Positions 37,949 to 46,856 of a DNA stretch of 64,000 nucleotides are shown here, piece by piece. The notes beneath the pieces were generated by a model that was given only the letters and a program-made list of their open reading frames with translations, was not told the DNA's origin and ran no database searches. The first letter of the stretch is position 1, and each line of letters starts with the position of its first letter. Origin of the DNA: PSRJ01 sp963825305 (GTDB lineage: Bacteria > Acidobacteriota > Terriglobia > Bryobacterales > Bryobacteraceae). Position numbers and translations under genes: made by a program. The DNA lies in assembly GCA_963825305.1 (NCBI GenBank), contig CAWGTA010000008.1, positions 1-64,000 of the forward strand, written 5' to 3'.

Positions 37949-40568
37949 ATATGCGCGCGCCGGCGTCGTACAGCGTGTGCAGGCCCTTCACAAACTGCAC
38001 CGGGGACGCGATCTGCTGCCCCAGAATGTCCAGCATCTGGGGCACCACGCCGGGGCCGGCCGGATAAAATTCGCCGCTGACGTTGGCCACAATCGGCACG
38101 CGTGGCGATTCCAGGCGCAGGCGCTCCAGTACCCGCCGCAGCGGGTCGCTGGCGGGAGCCACAATCGAGGTATGGAACGCGTGGCTCACCGGCAGGCTTA
38201 TCGCCTCAAAGCCGGCCTTTTGCAAAAGCTCGATCGCCTGCTCCACCGCCTTGCTCGCACCGCCGATGACCACCTGATGGTTGCTGTTGAGATTGGCAAT
38301 TACCACGTAGCCGTCGACCGTTTTGAGAATGCGCTCCACTTCGGCAACGGGTGCGGTGATCGCCGCCATTCGGCCGTTATCTTCCCAAGAAACGCGGGTC
38401 ATCTCGCGGCCGCGCGCGGCGACCGCTTCCAGCGCATCTTCGAAGGGCAGAGCGCCGGATGCAACCAGCGCGCCATATTCGCCCAGGCTGTGTCCCATAG
38501 TCATGTCGGGCTGGACGCCGTACGCGGCCAGTAGCCGGGTCAACGCCAGATCGCATGCCAGCACCGCCGGTTGGGTAATGGCCGTCTGGCGCAGATCCTC
38601 TTCGACTTTGGCGACGGCCTTGGGGTCGGCTTGGTCGATGAAAATGAATTCGCTGAGTGGCTTGCCGAGCACCGGCGTCATAATGCGGTCCGCCTCGTCG
38701 AAGGTCGCGGCTACAATCGGCTCCGCCGCACGGAGCGGCCGGAGCATGTTCACGTATTGCGAGCCCTGACCTGTATAAAGGAATGCCACCCTCGGCGCGG
38801 GGCCGTGACCGCGGAAGATGCCCTGGCCGCGCAGAGCTTTCCACGTGGCGGGCTGATTGGTGTCGAATGCTTTGAGTGCTTTGGCCGATTTGTCCGCCAG
38901 GTCGGCCGCATCGACATAGTCGATCGCCAGCCGTTCTGGCGCGCGTAGATCGGACTCGGCAGGAACTGACGGCGCCGGTGCACGGCCCGCCGCGGCGGAA
39001 TTTTGTACGGCGCGTAGACGATTGACCAGCTCGGTTTCCGAAGCGCCGCCGATTACCAAGGCACCTCGCAATGGCGCTTTGGCAGGCTGCGGCACAGGAC
39101 CTTCCTCATTGACTACCAGCAAATGTTTTCCATTGCCGGTCAGCCGATGCGGAACATATTCTTCCATCACAAGGTGAAAATTCGTGCCGCCGAATCCGAA
39201 CGCGCTCACTCCGGCGCGGCGCACGCCGTCCGTGCCGTCCGTCCACGGTTTCAATTCGGTGTTCACGTACACCGGGCCGTGCGCGAAGTCGATATCCGGG
39301 TTGGGATGCTCGCAATGCAGGCTGGGCGGCAGAACCTTGTCGCGGAGCGCCAGCACGGTTTTGAGCAATCCGGCAGCACCCGCGGCGCTCTTCAGATGCC
39401 CGAAGTTCGATTTGACCGAGCCCAGCGCTACCGAAGCGGGAGGCAGGTGAAAACTACTGAGCACATCCACCAGGCTCTGCACTTCGACCACATCGCCCAC
39501 GCGTGTGGACGTGCCGTGGCCTTCCATATAGGTTGCGGTGGCAGGCGATAGCCCGGCGTTCTGCCAGGCGCGTTCCACCGCCAGTTTTTGGCCGGCTGGA
39601 TTGGGAGCGGTGATTCCCTTTCCTTTGCCATCGCTGGACGCGCCCAATCCACGCAGTACCGCGTAGATCTTATCGCCGGCGCGCTCAGCATCAGCCAGGC
39701 GCTTGAGCAGGAAGATCGCCGCGCCTTCGCCCATCACGAACCCGTCGGCTCCCTGGGCGTAGGGGCGTGTGCCGGTGGCGGAGAGAGCGCCGATCTTGCA
39801 GAACTTGACGAAGGTAGACGCACCCATGTTGCGGTCCACGCCACCGGTGACGGCCACGTCGAAATCATTCGCGATCAGGCCCTCCGCCGCCGAACTGAGC
39901 GCGGCCATGGCGGAAGCGCACGCCGCGTCCGTAGTGTAGTTAGGGCCGTGGAAATTGAAGACATTGGCAATGCGGCCGGCGATGCAGTTGGCCAGTTCGC
40001 CTGGCATGGTGTCTTCGGTGATCTCGGGCAGTCGATGGCCAATCCGGCTCTTCAATTCGCGCGTAATGTCAGCGCGCACCGCGGCCGGCAGTGCGGCGAA
40101 ACTGGCGCTTTCCTCCAGCTCGTGAGCGTATTCCGGAAAACAGATGCGCAAGACGGTGAGGTAGTGCCTCTCTCCGGCCATGGCATTGCCGAGAATCACG
40201 GCAGTTCGGTCCAGGTCCAGATGCCGATCGGGAAAGCCGTAGTCTTCGAGCGCTTCGCGCGTGCAGGCAATCGCCCACTTCTGTCCATCATCCATGGCTT
40301 CGGCGACACGCGGCGGAATCGGCAAGTGCCACTTGACGGGATCCCACACATGCTCGCGCACCCAGCCGCCGATCTTCGAGTAGGTCTTATCGGGCGCCGT
40401 GGGATCGGGATCATAGTATGACGCCGGGTCCCAGCGATCCGGCATGACGTCGCTGATACTATAGCGGCCGTTCTTCACGTTGTTCCAGAAAGCCGCGACG
40501 TTGGGGGCGTCCGGCAGCACGGCCCCCACGCCCACAATCGCGATGGCTCGATGAGCGGTATTTTCCAT
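37890..40568 (-). CDS. Megasynthase, N-terminal part: ketosynthase and malonyl acyltransferase (PUFA-synthase-like)
   Basis: The start is ATG 40568 (MENTAHRAIAIVGVGAVLPD), with AAGGAG eight bases upstream; an open frame extends 39 codons further but has no better signal. The first ketosynthase has PNYTTDAACASAMAA (Cys near residue 214), MEGHGTSTRVGD and KSNFGHLKSAAGA, and the KGKGITAPNPAGQ segment typical of PUFA/heterocyst-glycolipid-type synthases. The acyltransferase has FLYTGQGSQYVNML, TMGHSLGEYGALV (Ser near residue 693) and PVSHAFHTSIV; the HAFH form indicates malonyl-CoA. The frame drifts into a neighbouring one at a GGGG run near 37890. Removing one G joins ...AEDVLG to GGDVVSLF and gives one protein of about 2,720 residues with the part above. 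It is the second gene of the operon, after the acyl-CoA dehydrogenase. Confidence 0.92.
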
Positions 40569-40582
40569 GATGACGCTCCTTA

Positions 40583-40643
40583 GCCGGCCTTCCGGCCGGC
40601 TGGACCCGCTGGAAGCGGGTCCGCGGCCTGAAAGGCTGCCCCA
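40583..40643. repeat. REP-like palindromic element between acyl-CoA dehydrogenase and megasynthase genes
   Basis: Two adjacent hairpins (GCCGGCCTTCCGGCCGGC and GACCCGCTGGAAGCGGGTC) followed by GGCCTGAAAGGCTGCCCCA fill most of the 82-base spacer. It may stabilise or attenuate the operon message. It shares both ends with the element at 35579-35692. Confidence 0.5.
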
Positions 40644-40650
40644 CAAAACT

Positions 40651-42312
40651 TTACCTGCGCCCGTATAGCGCGTCGCGCGCAGCATCCATATCCGCTAGCA
40701 GGCCCGCCTGCGCGCGGTGAACGGCCGGCAATCCCAAGCTCCCTTCAAATAGGCCCAGGTCCGTATCCTGAGGTCCGGCCGCGGTGGTCCACAACAAACC
40801 TTCTTCGGCTACCTTGAGCGCCGCTTCGCGAGCGAAGACGCGGCTCAGGGTAGCCAGGGCAGCCGCGTCGAAGCGCCGACCGGCCTTTTCGGGAAGCCGC
40901 CGCTCGGCCGCCAGTGCGGCCCGGCGTGCGAAGCTACCCGCACACTCGGCATAAGCGATCAACTCTCCCAGGCGCAATAGAATGTGCTGGTGGCGCGTGA
41001 GGTGCTCCTGGCGCGCTTTTTCCATAACTTCTGCCAATGCGTCGAAAGCTAGGGCCGCGATCGCGGCGCCCACCTCCGGGTGGCGTCCGTCGAGCGGGGC
41101 AAGCTGACGCGCCTGCTGGTGATAGTGCTGGCCGCGCGTTTTCATATGCGACTGCCAGCGGTCGCGGCTGATCGTCATCTCCATGATTTCCGAAGTGCCT
41201 TCGTAGATCGTAGTGATGCGGACATCACGCCTGATCTTCTCCACCATGTATTCGTGGGTGTAGCCGTAGCCGCCAAACGCCTGGATGCTCGCGTCCGCGG
41301 CCCGATTGCCGGCCTCGGTGGCCATGTACTTCGCGATGGCGCCTTCCGTATTCAAGCTGCCCTCGCCGTTATCAATGCGCTCGGCGGTCTCTTCGATGTA
41401 GGCGCGCGCGGCCTCCAGCCGCGCGGCATGCGGCACGATGAGCTTGTGCGTATACCCCTGTTTCTCCGAGAGCGGCGACCCAGCCTGGATTCGCTCCTTG
41501 GAATAGGGAATCGCCCGATCGAGCGCGGCCCAGCCGGCCCCCAGGCCAAACGCCGCCACCATCAGGCGGGTGTAACCGAACACTTCCTGAGCCTGGTTCA
41601 AGCCCAGGCCTTCCACCTCGCCAATCAGCCGGCTGGCGTCGACATAAACGTCGTCGAAGGAAAGAGCCGCTGTGTTGCTGGTGCGAATGCCGTGCTTGTC
41701 TTCGGGCTTACCGTGCTTAAATCCAACTGCACCCTTTTCCACGATGAACCAGCTTGGACCGCCGGGAGCACTCGCCAGAACCGTATAGGCATCCGCCACT
41801 CCGCCGTTGCTGATCCATTGCTTGCTGCCGTTCATCTTGTAGCCGGTGATTCGGCCATCCTGAGTCACGCGCTCCGCCGTGCTGCGCAGAGCCGCCAGGT
41901 CACTGCCCGCTGCCGGTTCGGTGGCCGCATAGGCAAATAAGAGTCCTTCGTCCGCGATGCGCGTCATCCAGTACTTCTTTTGTTCGGGAGTACCTCCGAC
42001 ATGAATCGGTTCGCTGCCGAGAAACGTGGCCAGCACCGCGGTCGCAAGCCCCAGATCGATTCGCGCCATTTCCTCGCATACGCGATACACATCGAAGGCT
42101 CCGCCACCCATGCCTCCGAAGGCTTCTGGAATGAACAGAAGTTGAATGCCCAACTCACTACACATTTCGCGCACGATTTCCAGCGGACACTCATCGCGGG
42201 CGTCCAGTTCCAAGAGCTTTTCGTCGGGCAGACGGTCCTTAGCAAAGTCTCTCAGCGATTTCAGGCTTAATTCCAGGGTCGTTCGATCGAGCCCCGTTAT
42301 GGTCGCAGTCAT
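40651..42312 (-). CDS. Acyl-CoA dehydrogenase
   Basis: FAD enzyme that normally removes hydrogens from the alpha-beta bond of acyl-CoA. The 553 residues comprise the usual core of about 380 plus a C-terminal helical extension of about 170 residues. Motifs: AYAATEPAAGSDLAALRS (FAD/substrate signature), MNGSKQWISNGG, and IQAFGGYGYTHEYMVEKIRRD. The catalytic base is Glu in TTIYEGTSEIMEM at about residue 370. It is the first gene of the megasynthase operon, with an 82-base spacer before the next gene. Since the synthase lacks an enoylreductase, this enzyme may act on its acyl product, for instance to introduce or tune unsaturation; that is inference. The long C-terminal part resembles VLCAD-type enzymes. 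Confidence 0.92.
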   Translation of the reverse strand: MTATITGLDRTTLELSLKSLRDFAKDRLPDEKLLELDARDECPLEIVREMCSELGIQLLFIPEAFGGMGGGAFDVYRVCEEMARIDLGLATAVLATFLGSEPIHVGGTPEQKKYWMTRIADEGLLFAYAATEPAAGSDLAALRSTAERVTQDGRITGYKMNGSKQWISNGGVADAYTVLASAPGGPSWFIVEKGAVGFKHGKPEDKHGIRTSNTAALSFDDVYVDASRLIGEVEGLGLNQAQEVFGYTRLMVAAFGLGAGWAALDRAIPYSKERIQAGSPLSEKQGYTHKLIVPHAARLEAARAYIEETAERIDNGEGSLNTEGAIAKYMATEAGNRAADASIQAFGGYGYTHEYMVEKIRRDVRITTIYEGTSEIMEMTISRDRWQSHMKTRGQHYHQQARQLAPLDGRHPEVGAAIAALAFDALAEVMEKARQEHLTRHQHILLRLGELIAYAECAGSFARRAALAAERRLPEKAGRRFDAAALATLSRVFAREAALKVAEEGLLWTTAAGPQDTDLGLFEGSLGLPAVHRAQAGLLADMDAARDALYGRR

Positions 42313-42866
42313 GGGGCGGTCCCTCTCAGGGCAGTAAGTTCTCCGTGCGGCCAGTCTACCGGCGCTGCGGGTCTGGTCTGCCCATCTTCTGCGAATTGGA
42401 GCCAGCGCGGGAGCGCGTCGGCTGGAAGTACGGGTAGAGCCTGTGGTGCCGAGCGGCTACCGCGGATTCGGACAAACTTCTTCCCCGATCCGCACGCGCT
42501 GGTGCCGGCAAGCGGACTGCCCTGACCGGGAGCTCATACGGATACGGAACAACTAATACAACGGCGAAGTGGTACTAGAACCACTTCAGGATTCATCATA
42601 ATACTTTTCGTAGAAATATTACAGAGCTTTTTATCTTTTTCTCAGATATTTTACTTGGCCCGTCCCGTGCGCCCGGTTGCGTACGCCTGCCCAGGGAAGA
42701 CCGCCCTAGACTCGTCGCGGGATCTGCTGCGAATAGGACTTTCTGGAGGCAGAAGCACATTCGGATCAGTGGTGGGAACCGGTTCCACAATCCGATCGCT
42801 TCCGGATGATCCGTCAACCGCTACTGATCGTCTGGCGTGTGGATACTCCGAGACTTTTTGCGCAGC
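42313..42866. other. Non-coding stretch upstream of the megasynthase operon
   Basis: About 550 bases without a supported gene, including an AT-rich patch at 42590-42660 in an otherwise GC-rich context. The promoter of the acyl-CoA dehydrogenase operon should be here, but no sigma-factor site was placed with confidence. Confidence 0.4.
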
Positions 42867-43049
42867 TTACGCCATCAATACTTCGAACAGCCAGTCTGCG
42901 TTGGCTGTCATCTCTGGATCGCTGCCCTGCTTCCAGGGTTCGAACCCCTGCACGTCGAGTTCCGGCGGCTCAACTGTCTGCGGCGCCGAATGGTCCGCTG
43001 AAAGAAGCTGCTCGAGCTCTTCTTCTAACGAAACTTCCAAGGTTGCCAT
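42867..43049 (-). CDS. Small acidic hypothetical protein downstream of the wax-ester synthase gene
   Basis: A 60-residue protein starting at ATG 43049 (MATLEVSLEEELEQLLSADH). The start is supported by GGAAAGGA nine bases upstream. It is strongly acidic with an amphipathic helix at the start, a Pro/Gln-rich centre and a hydrophobic end (WLFEVLMA). It has no cysteine, no signal peptide and no family I recognise. It follows the wax-ester synthase gene on the same strand by 53 bases, and a second short acidic gene precedes that enzyme, so the three form a probable transcription unit. A role as an accessory or regulatory peptide is speculation; a RiPP precursor seems unlikely without a modifying enzyme next to it. 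Confidence 0.5.
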   Translation of the reverse strand: MATLEVSLEEELEQLLSADHSAPQTVEPPELDVQGFEPWKQGSDPEMTANADWLFEVLMA

Positions 43050-43061
43050 CGTAACATTCCT

Positions 43062-43105
43062 TTCCAAGATGAGATCCAATCTATTCCAAGATGAGATCCA
43101 ATCTA
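43062..43105. repeat. Perfect 22-bp tandem duplication at the wax-ester synthase stop codon
   Basis: The unit TTCCAAGATGAGATCCAATC plus two bases occurs twice in a row. The stop codon of the wax-ester synthase (TAG, 43103-43105) is the last three bases of the second unit, and the same TAG is repeated in the first unit. The duplication only lengthens the spacer before the small gene. Confidence 0.85.
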
Positions 43106-44644
43106 TGCGACGGACCGGATATCGGCGTCTGCCGGAGCGGCGGGGGAACCGGCGGGCTTGTCGGGCAATGCCGCCGCCGGTTCCGCACGCCGCTTTCGGG
43201 CCGCGTTACGCTTCGGGGCCGTCTTCTTCACCCCCGCAGCACGGCACAGCTCGGTAAAAGAAACCTGGATAAAATCGCGCAGGCGGTCGGCATCCGGAGC
43301 CGCGTGTGTGTCGGACGTGAGCCCGAAGAAGATCTTCCCGTCATAGCTCTGCGCGGCGCAGCCCATGCCTAACTCGTAGCCGGTGGGTACCTGCGGATAG
43401 GATGCGATCATACGTTTCCCGACGCAGTAGAGAGGCGTCGGCGAGCCGGGTATGTTGGTGCAGATCATGTTCAAGAGCGGCAAGGGCATGGGTACGAGCG
43501 GGATAGTCTGCCAGAACAAGGCCTGCAGAGGCGGCGGGGCGGATCCCAGCCAACTGGCGGCCAGGGAAACCAGCTCGGCCGCACGGGAACTCTTCATGAT
43601 TTCAGTTCGGGTTGCGACCGCCTGAAGCAAGCGCATGGGATCCCGGATATCCAGGGGCAAGGCCACCGGAAGGAAGGAGATCTGGTTGCCCAGACTTTCA
43701 CGCTGATCGTCGCGCCGCAAGCTGAATGGACACACCAGGCGCACGAAGCGGCGCGCCACGGGCTGGCCGTGCAGTTGGACATAACGCGCAATGGCCCGCG
43801 TTACTACCGTCAGAATCACGTCGTTAATGGTCGTGCCGGCCGCTTTGCGAATAGCCTTCACGTCCTCGAAATCACACTCCGCCCAGCAGAACTTCCGCTG
43901 GCCCGTGCACGGCCGGTTAAACGGCAGCCTTTCGACGGACGCCGCCAGCTCCGGTAACAGGCCCGCCAGCCCCTGTAGCGCATTCTGCATCCGGCCAGTG
44001 ACCAGATTCTGAGAGAGATCGAGAACGCAAGCTTCGGCCGCCAGTAAGTTCTCGAGTGAGCTATGCACCGCGTTGGTGAGCGCATCGCTCAGAGACTCTT
44101 CGACAGGACGGAGCGGCGGAGGGCGAAAACGCGGCTTGCGGATCGCCGGAGAGCCCTCGGGCGTGGGATCCAGCATAATCTTCAAGAGCGCCGCGCCCGA
44201 GATGCCATCGGCCAGCGAGTGATGGACCCGCGGAATCAAGGCGCTGCGCCCACCCTTGAGCCCTTCTACCACGTGAATGTCCCACAGCGGCTTGCTGCGG
44301 TCCATCAACGGGCTGAAGATGCGTCCGGCCAGCGCCTCCAATTCGGCCTCGCCGCCGGGAGACTCCAGGCGCACCTGGAAGATGTGCCGGTGGATATCGA
44401 AGCTCGGATCCCACTCCCAGGTGGGATAGGCAAGATTGAAGGGCGGGGCCACCGCGATTTGGCGGTAGCGCGGAATCAGGTGAAGTTTCGAATCGACACT
44501 GGCCACGAATTCGTCGTATGGTATGGCGCCCTCAAAAACAGAAACGCAAGCGATGTGCAGTGGAATTTCCTTGCGTTCGAGGTATAGAAACGCGGCATCT
44601 GCCCCGGAAAGTCGCTGGCTCGGAACCGAACCTGTCTTGCCCAT
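43103..44644 (-). CDS. Wax-ester synthase / acyl-CoA:diacylglycerol acyltransferase (WS/DGAT)
   Basis: Makes wax esters and/or triacylglycerol from acyl-CoA with fatty alcohol or diacylglycerol at the membrane or lipid-body surface. The 513-residue protein has the family layout: LSGADAAFLYLERKEIPLH near the start, the catalytic HHSLADG at about residue 142 in PRVHHSLADGISGA, TINDVILTVVTRAIARY, NMICTNIPGSPTPLYCVGKRM and PTGYELGMGCAAQSYDGK. The last 45 residues are an unusual Lys/Arg/Ala/Pro-rich tail (KKTAPKRNAARKRRAEPAAA) that could bind acidic surfaces. It lies between two short acidic genes on the same strand. Nearby acyl-CoA ligase, aldehyde dehydrogenase and lipase-like genes fit a storage-lipid role. 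Confidence 0.92.
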   Translation of the reverse strand: MGKTGSVPSQRLSGADAAFLYLERKEIPLHIACVSVFEGAIPYDEFVASVDSKLHLIPRYRQIAVAPPFNLAYPTWEWDPSFDIHRHIFQVRLESPGGEAELEALAGRIFSPLMDRSKPLWDIHVVEGLKGGRSALIPRVHHSLADGISGAALLKIMLDPTPEGSPAIRKPRFRPPPLRPVEESLSDALTNAVHSSLENLLAAEACVLDLSQNLVTGRMQNALQGLAGLLPELAASVERLPFNRPCTGQRKFCWAECDFEDVKAIRKAAGTTINDVILTVVTRAIARYVQLHGQPVARRFVRLVCPFSLRRDDQRESLGNQISFLPVALPLDIRDPMRLLQAVATRTEIMKSSRAAELVSLAASWLGSAPPPLQALFWQTIPLVPMPLPLLNMICTNIPGSPTPLYCVGKRMIASYPQVPTGYELGMGCAAQSYDGKIFFGLTSDTHAAPDADRLRDFIQVSFTELCRAAGVKKTAPKRNAARKRRAEPAAALPDKPAGSPAAPADADIRSVA

Positions 44645-44659
44645 GTGTTGATTTGTCTT

Positions 44660-44866
44660 TCACAAACAACTGGCGTGCGATGCCACGGTCTCTTCGTCAT
44701 TCGAACAGTCTTCTTCGGCGGCGAGATCCTGGCGGCATGCTCGCTGCCAGAGTTCGAATGCAAGAATATCGAGTGCTTCCTCCTCGATCTTGGGAGGGAG
44801 AGGAGCAGCGCCGCAGGAAGAGCCTTCGGCGAACTCTTCGGTTCTCGGCGTTTCCGGAAATTCCAT
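44660..44866 (-). CDS. Small acidic hypothetical protein upstream of the wax-ester synthase gene
   Basis: A 68-residue acidic protein (MEFPETPRTEEFAEGSSCGA) ending 15 bases before the wax-ester synthase start on the same strand. AAGGA lies about 12 bases before its ATG, so the ribosome site is weakly placed; an upstream ATG three codons earlier lies in a different frame. It has one central helix-like segment (EEALDILAFELWQRACRQ), four cysteines and no signal peptide. I do not recognise it. With the small gene after the enzyme it suggests a conserved three-gene unit, but sequence alone cannot show that it is translated. Confidence 0.4.
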   Translation of the reverse strand: MEFPETPRTEEFAEGSSCGAAPLPPKIEEEALDILAFELWQRACRQDLAAEEDCSNDEETVASHASCL

Positions 44867-44942
44867 CGGTCATCCGTCCTTTGCAAATAGGACTTTTAAA
44901 TCCGATTTTAGAGTAGGATGGATTTGAGGAGCTGTCAAGCCT

Positions 44943-46487
44943 TTGCGCCACGAATTGATCGATAAGCTGGCGCGGCAGGTCACACTCGCTGAGTGCCCGC
45001 ACGAACCGATTGCCGTCCGGATGCCCTTCACGGGTGCCATACTCGGGAACATTCCCGCGGGGCGGGAGTGTGACGTCGAACTGGCCGTTTCCCGAGCTCG
45101 AGCCGCTCAACCCGCATGGGCAGCGCAGTCCTTCGCGGCACGCGGCCGAATCTTCCTGCGTTTTCATGACCTGCTGCTGAAGCGCCAGGATGAAGTACTG
45201 GACCTCATCCAGCTGGAAACTGGCAAGGCCCGCCGCCATGCTTTTGAAGAGGTGCTCGATACCGCGGTAGTGTCACGGTATTATGCCAGGCGATCGGAGA
45301 AGCTGCTGAGGCCGCGCCGCCGCAAGGGCGCTCTGCCGATACTGACCGAGACGTGGGAATTGAGATTGCCGGTAGGCGTAGTCGGATTTATCGCGCCGTG
45401 GAACTATCCGCTCAATCTCGCCATCACGGATGCCGTGCCTGCGCTCATGGCTGGCAACACCGGGGTTCTCAAACCGGATCCGCAAACCAGCTTCACGGCG
45501 CTGTGGGCTGCAGATCTGCTTCGCGAGGCGGGGCTACCGGCGGATGTCTTTCCGGTGGTCACGGGCGAAGGGCCTTTGCTCGGGCCAGCGTTGGGGGAAC
45601 ACGTCGATTTCCTGATGTTCACCGGCAGCACGCGTACAGGAAGACTGGTGGCCCGGCAGGCGGCGGACCGGCTCATCGGCTGCTCTCTGGAGCTGGGCGG
45701 CAAGAATCCCATGATCGTGTTGGCCGACGCGGATTTGGATGCGGCGGTGGATGGCGCGGTTCGGGGATGCTTCGTTGGGGCCGGCCAGGTTTGCGTCTCG
45801 ATCGAGCGCATCTATGTGGAGCAGTCGCTGTACGAACGGTTTCTCGGCCTGTTCGCCCAACGTACGCGCGCCCTCAGAATTGGCGCCGAGCTGGACTATT
45901 CGATCGAAATGGGCTCGCTCACTTCGGAACGGCAGCTTACGACCGTAGAAGCACACGTCGGGGATGCGGTAGAGAAGGGAGCAACGCTCGTAGCTGGCGG
46001 TCGCCGGTTGCCGGATTTGGGGCCTCTTTTCTACGAGCCGACGATCCTGACGAATGTTGGGGAGGACATGAAGGCGTACGCCGAGGAGACGTTCGGGCCG
46101 GTGGTTTCCGTCTATCCGTTTGCCTCGGAACATGAGGCGATCGACATGGCCAATCGCAGCCGCTACGGATTGAGCGCGAGCCTGTGGACGCGCGACACTC
46201 GCAGAGGTGTGGAACTGGCGCGGCAAATACAAGCCGGTAGCGTCAACGTAAATGAAGCCTATGCCGCTACGTGGGGCTCGGTGGATTCACCCATCGGCGG
46301 CCTGAAGGAATCGGGCCTGCACCCTCGACATGGAGCAGAAGGCATCCTCAAATTCACCCAAACACAAACCGTGGCCGTCCAACGGCTGATGTCAATCTCT
46401 CCCACCCGAGGCATGGATGCGGCCCGACACGCGCGCTGGATGACTCGGCTGATAGGGTTGGTGCGCCTCATCCGCGTGTTGGGGTAG
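44943..46487 (+). CDS. NAD(P)-dependent aldehyde dehydrogenase (succinate-semialdehyde-dehydrogenase-like)
   Basis: Oxidises an aldehyde to the acid. The 514 residues show the superfamily motifs: VGVVGFIAPWNYPLNLAITD, TGVLKPDPQTS, MFTGSTRTGRLVARQAADR, LELGGKNPMIVLADADLDAA (general base Glu), GQVCVSIERIYVE (nucleophile Cys), EETFGPVVSVYPF and PIGGLKESGLHPRHG. The open frame begins at TTG 44943 with GAGGAG some 12 bases upstream; the start is therefore uncertain by a few codons. It is transcribed divergently from the wax-ester synthase unit across a 76-base gap. A fatty-aldehyde substrate from wax-ester turnover is possible, but the motifs do not distinguish it from semialdehydes. Confidence 0.88.
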   Translation: MRHELIDKLARQVTLAECPHEPIAVRMPFTGAILGNIPAGRECDVELAVSRARAAQPAWAAQSFAARGRIFLRFHDLLLKRQDEVLDLIQLETGKARRHAFEEVLDTAVVSRYYARRSEKLLRPRRRKGALPILTETWELRLPVGVVGFIAPWNYPLNLAITDAVPALMAGNTGVLKPDPQTSFTALWAADLLREAGLPADVFPVVTGEGPLLGPALGEHVDFLMFTGSTRTGRLVARQAADRLIGCSLELGGKNPMIVLADADLDAAVDGAVRGCFVGAGQVCVSIERIYVEQSLYERFLGLFAQRTRALRIGAELDYSIEMGSLTSERQLTTVEAHVGDAVEKGATLVAGGRRLPDLGPLFYEPTILTNVGEDMKAYAEETFGPVVSVYPFASEHEAIDMANRSRYGLSASLWTRDTRRGVELARQIQAGSVNVNEAYAATWGSVDSPIGGLKESGLHPRHGAEGILKFTQTQTVAVQRLMSISPTRGMDAARHARWMTRLIGLVRLIRVLG

Positions 46488-46856
46488 TTTTCCTGTGTGG
46501 GGCGGAGCCCCATAGCCGTTAACTCCAGACGTAACGCCACCGCCTTTGCGAATTGCCACTAACGAGACTGTTTCTGAGGCGCTTTGCCCGCTGCAGATAA
46601 TTCAGGGAGTCGGCGACTCTTCGCTCATATGATTTCCGTGGACGGCGTTCCCGGGACTGATCCAGCGCTGAGCTTATCGAACCACACCGACGGAAGATCA
46701 AGCATTCTCCGAGCGGCGCGTGATCCGCCCGGAGATCTGGGATCGATCACTCCACAGAACGCGACTACGGAGGATTAATGGCCCCCTCGCGCGGGCGCTG
46801 CTGGCCGCAATCCTCCGCCACCCGCAGCCTTGCTAGACTTCGATTACGGGTTTTCG
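46488..46856. other. Non-coding stretch, no gene seen
   Basis: About 370 bases between the aldehyde dehydrogenase and the DUF6152 gene hold only short frames without start signals. No RNA gene or repeat was recognised. Confidence 0.4.

Noticed and set aside
41080..41940. 286-codon plus-strand frame opposite the acyl-CoA dehydrogenase
   Set aside because: Shadow of a well-conserved gene; no start signal.
42867..43049. Small gene considered as a RiPP precursor
   Set aside because: No leader/core pattern, no Cys/Ser/Thr-rich core and no modifying enzyme next to it.
43062..43105. Tandem 22-bp repeat considered as a CRISPR or att site
   Set aside because: Only two directly abutting copies without spacers; a simple tandem duplication explains it.
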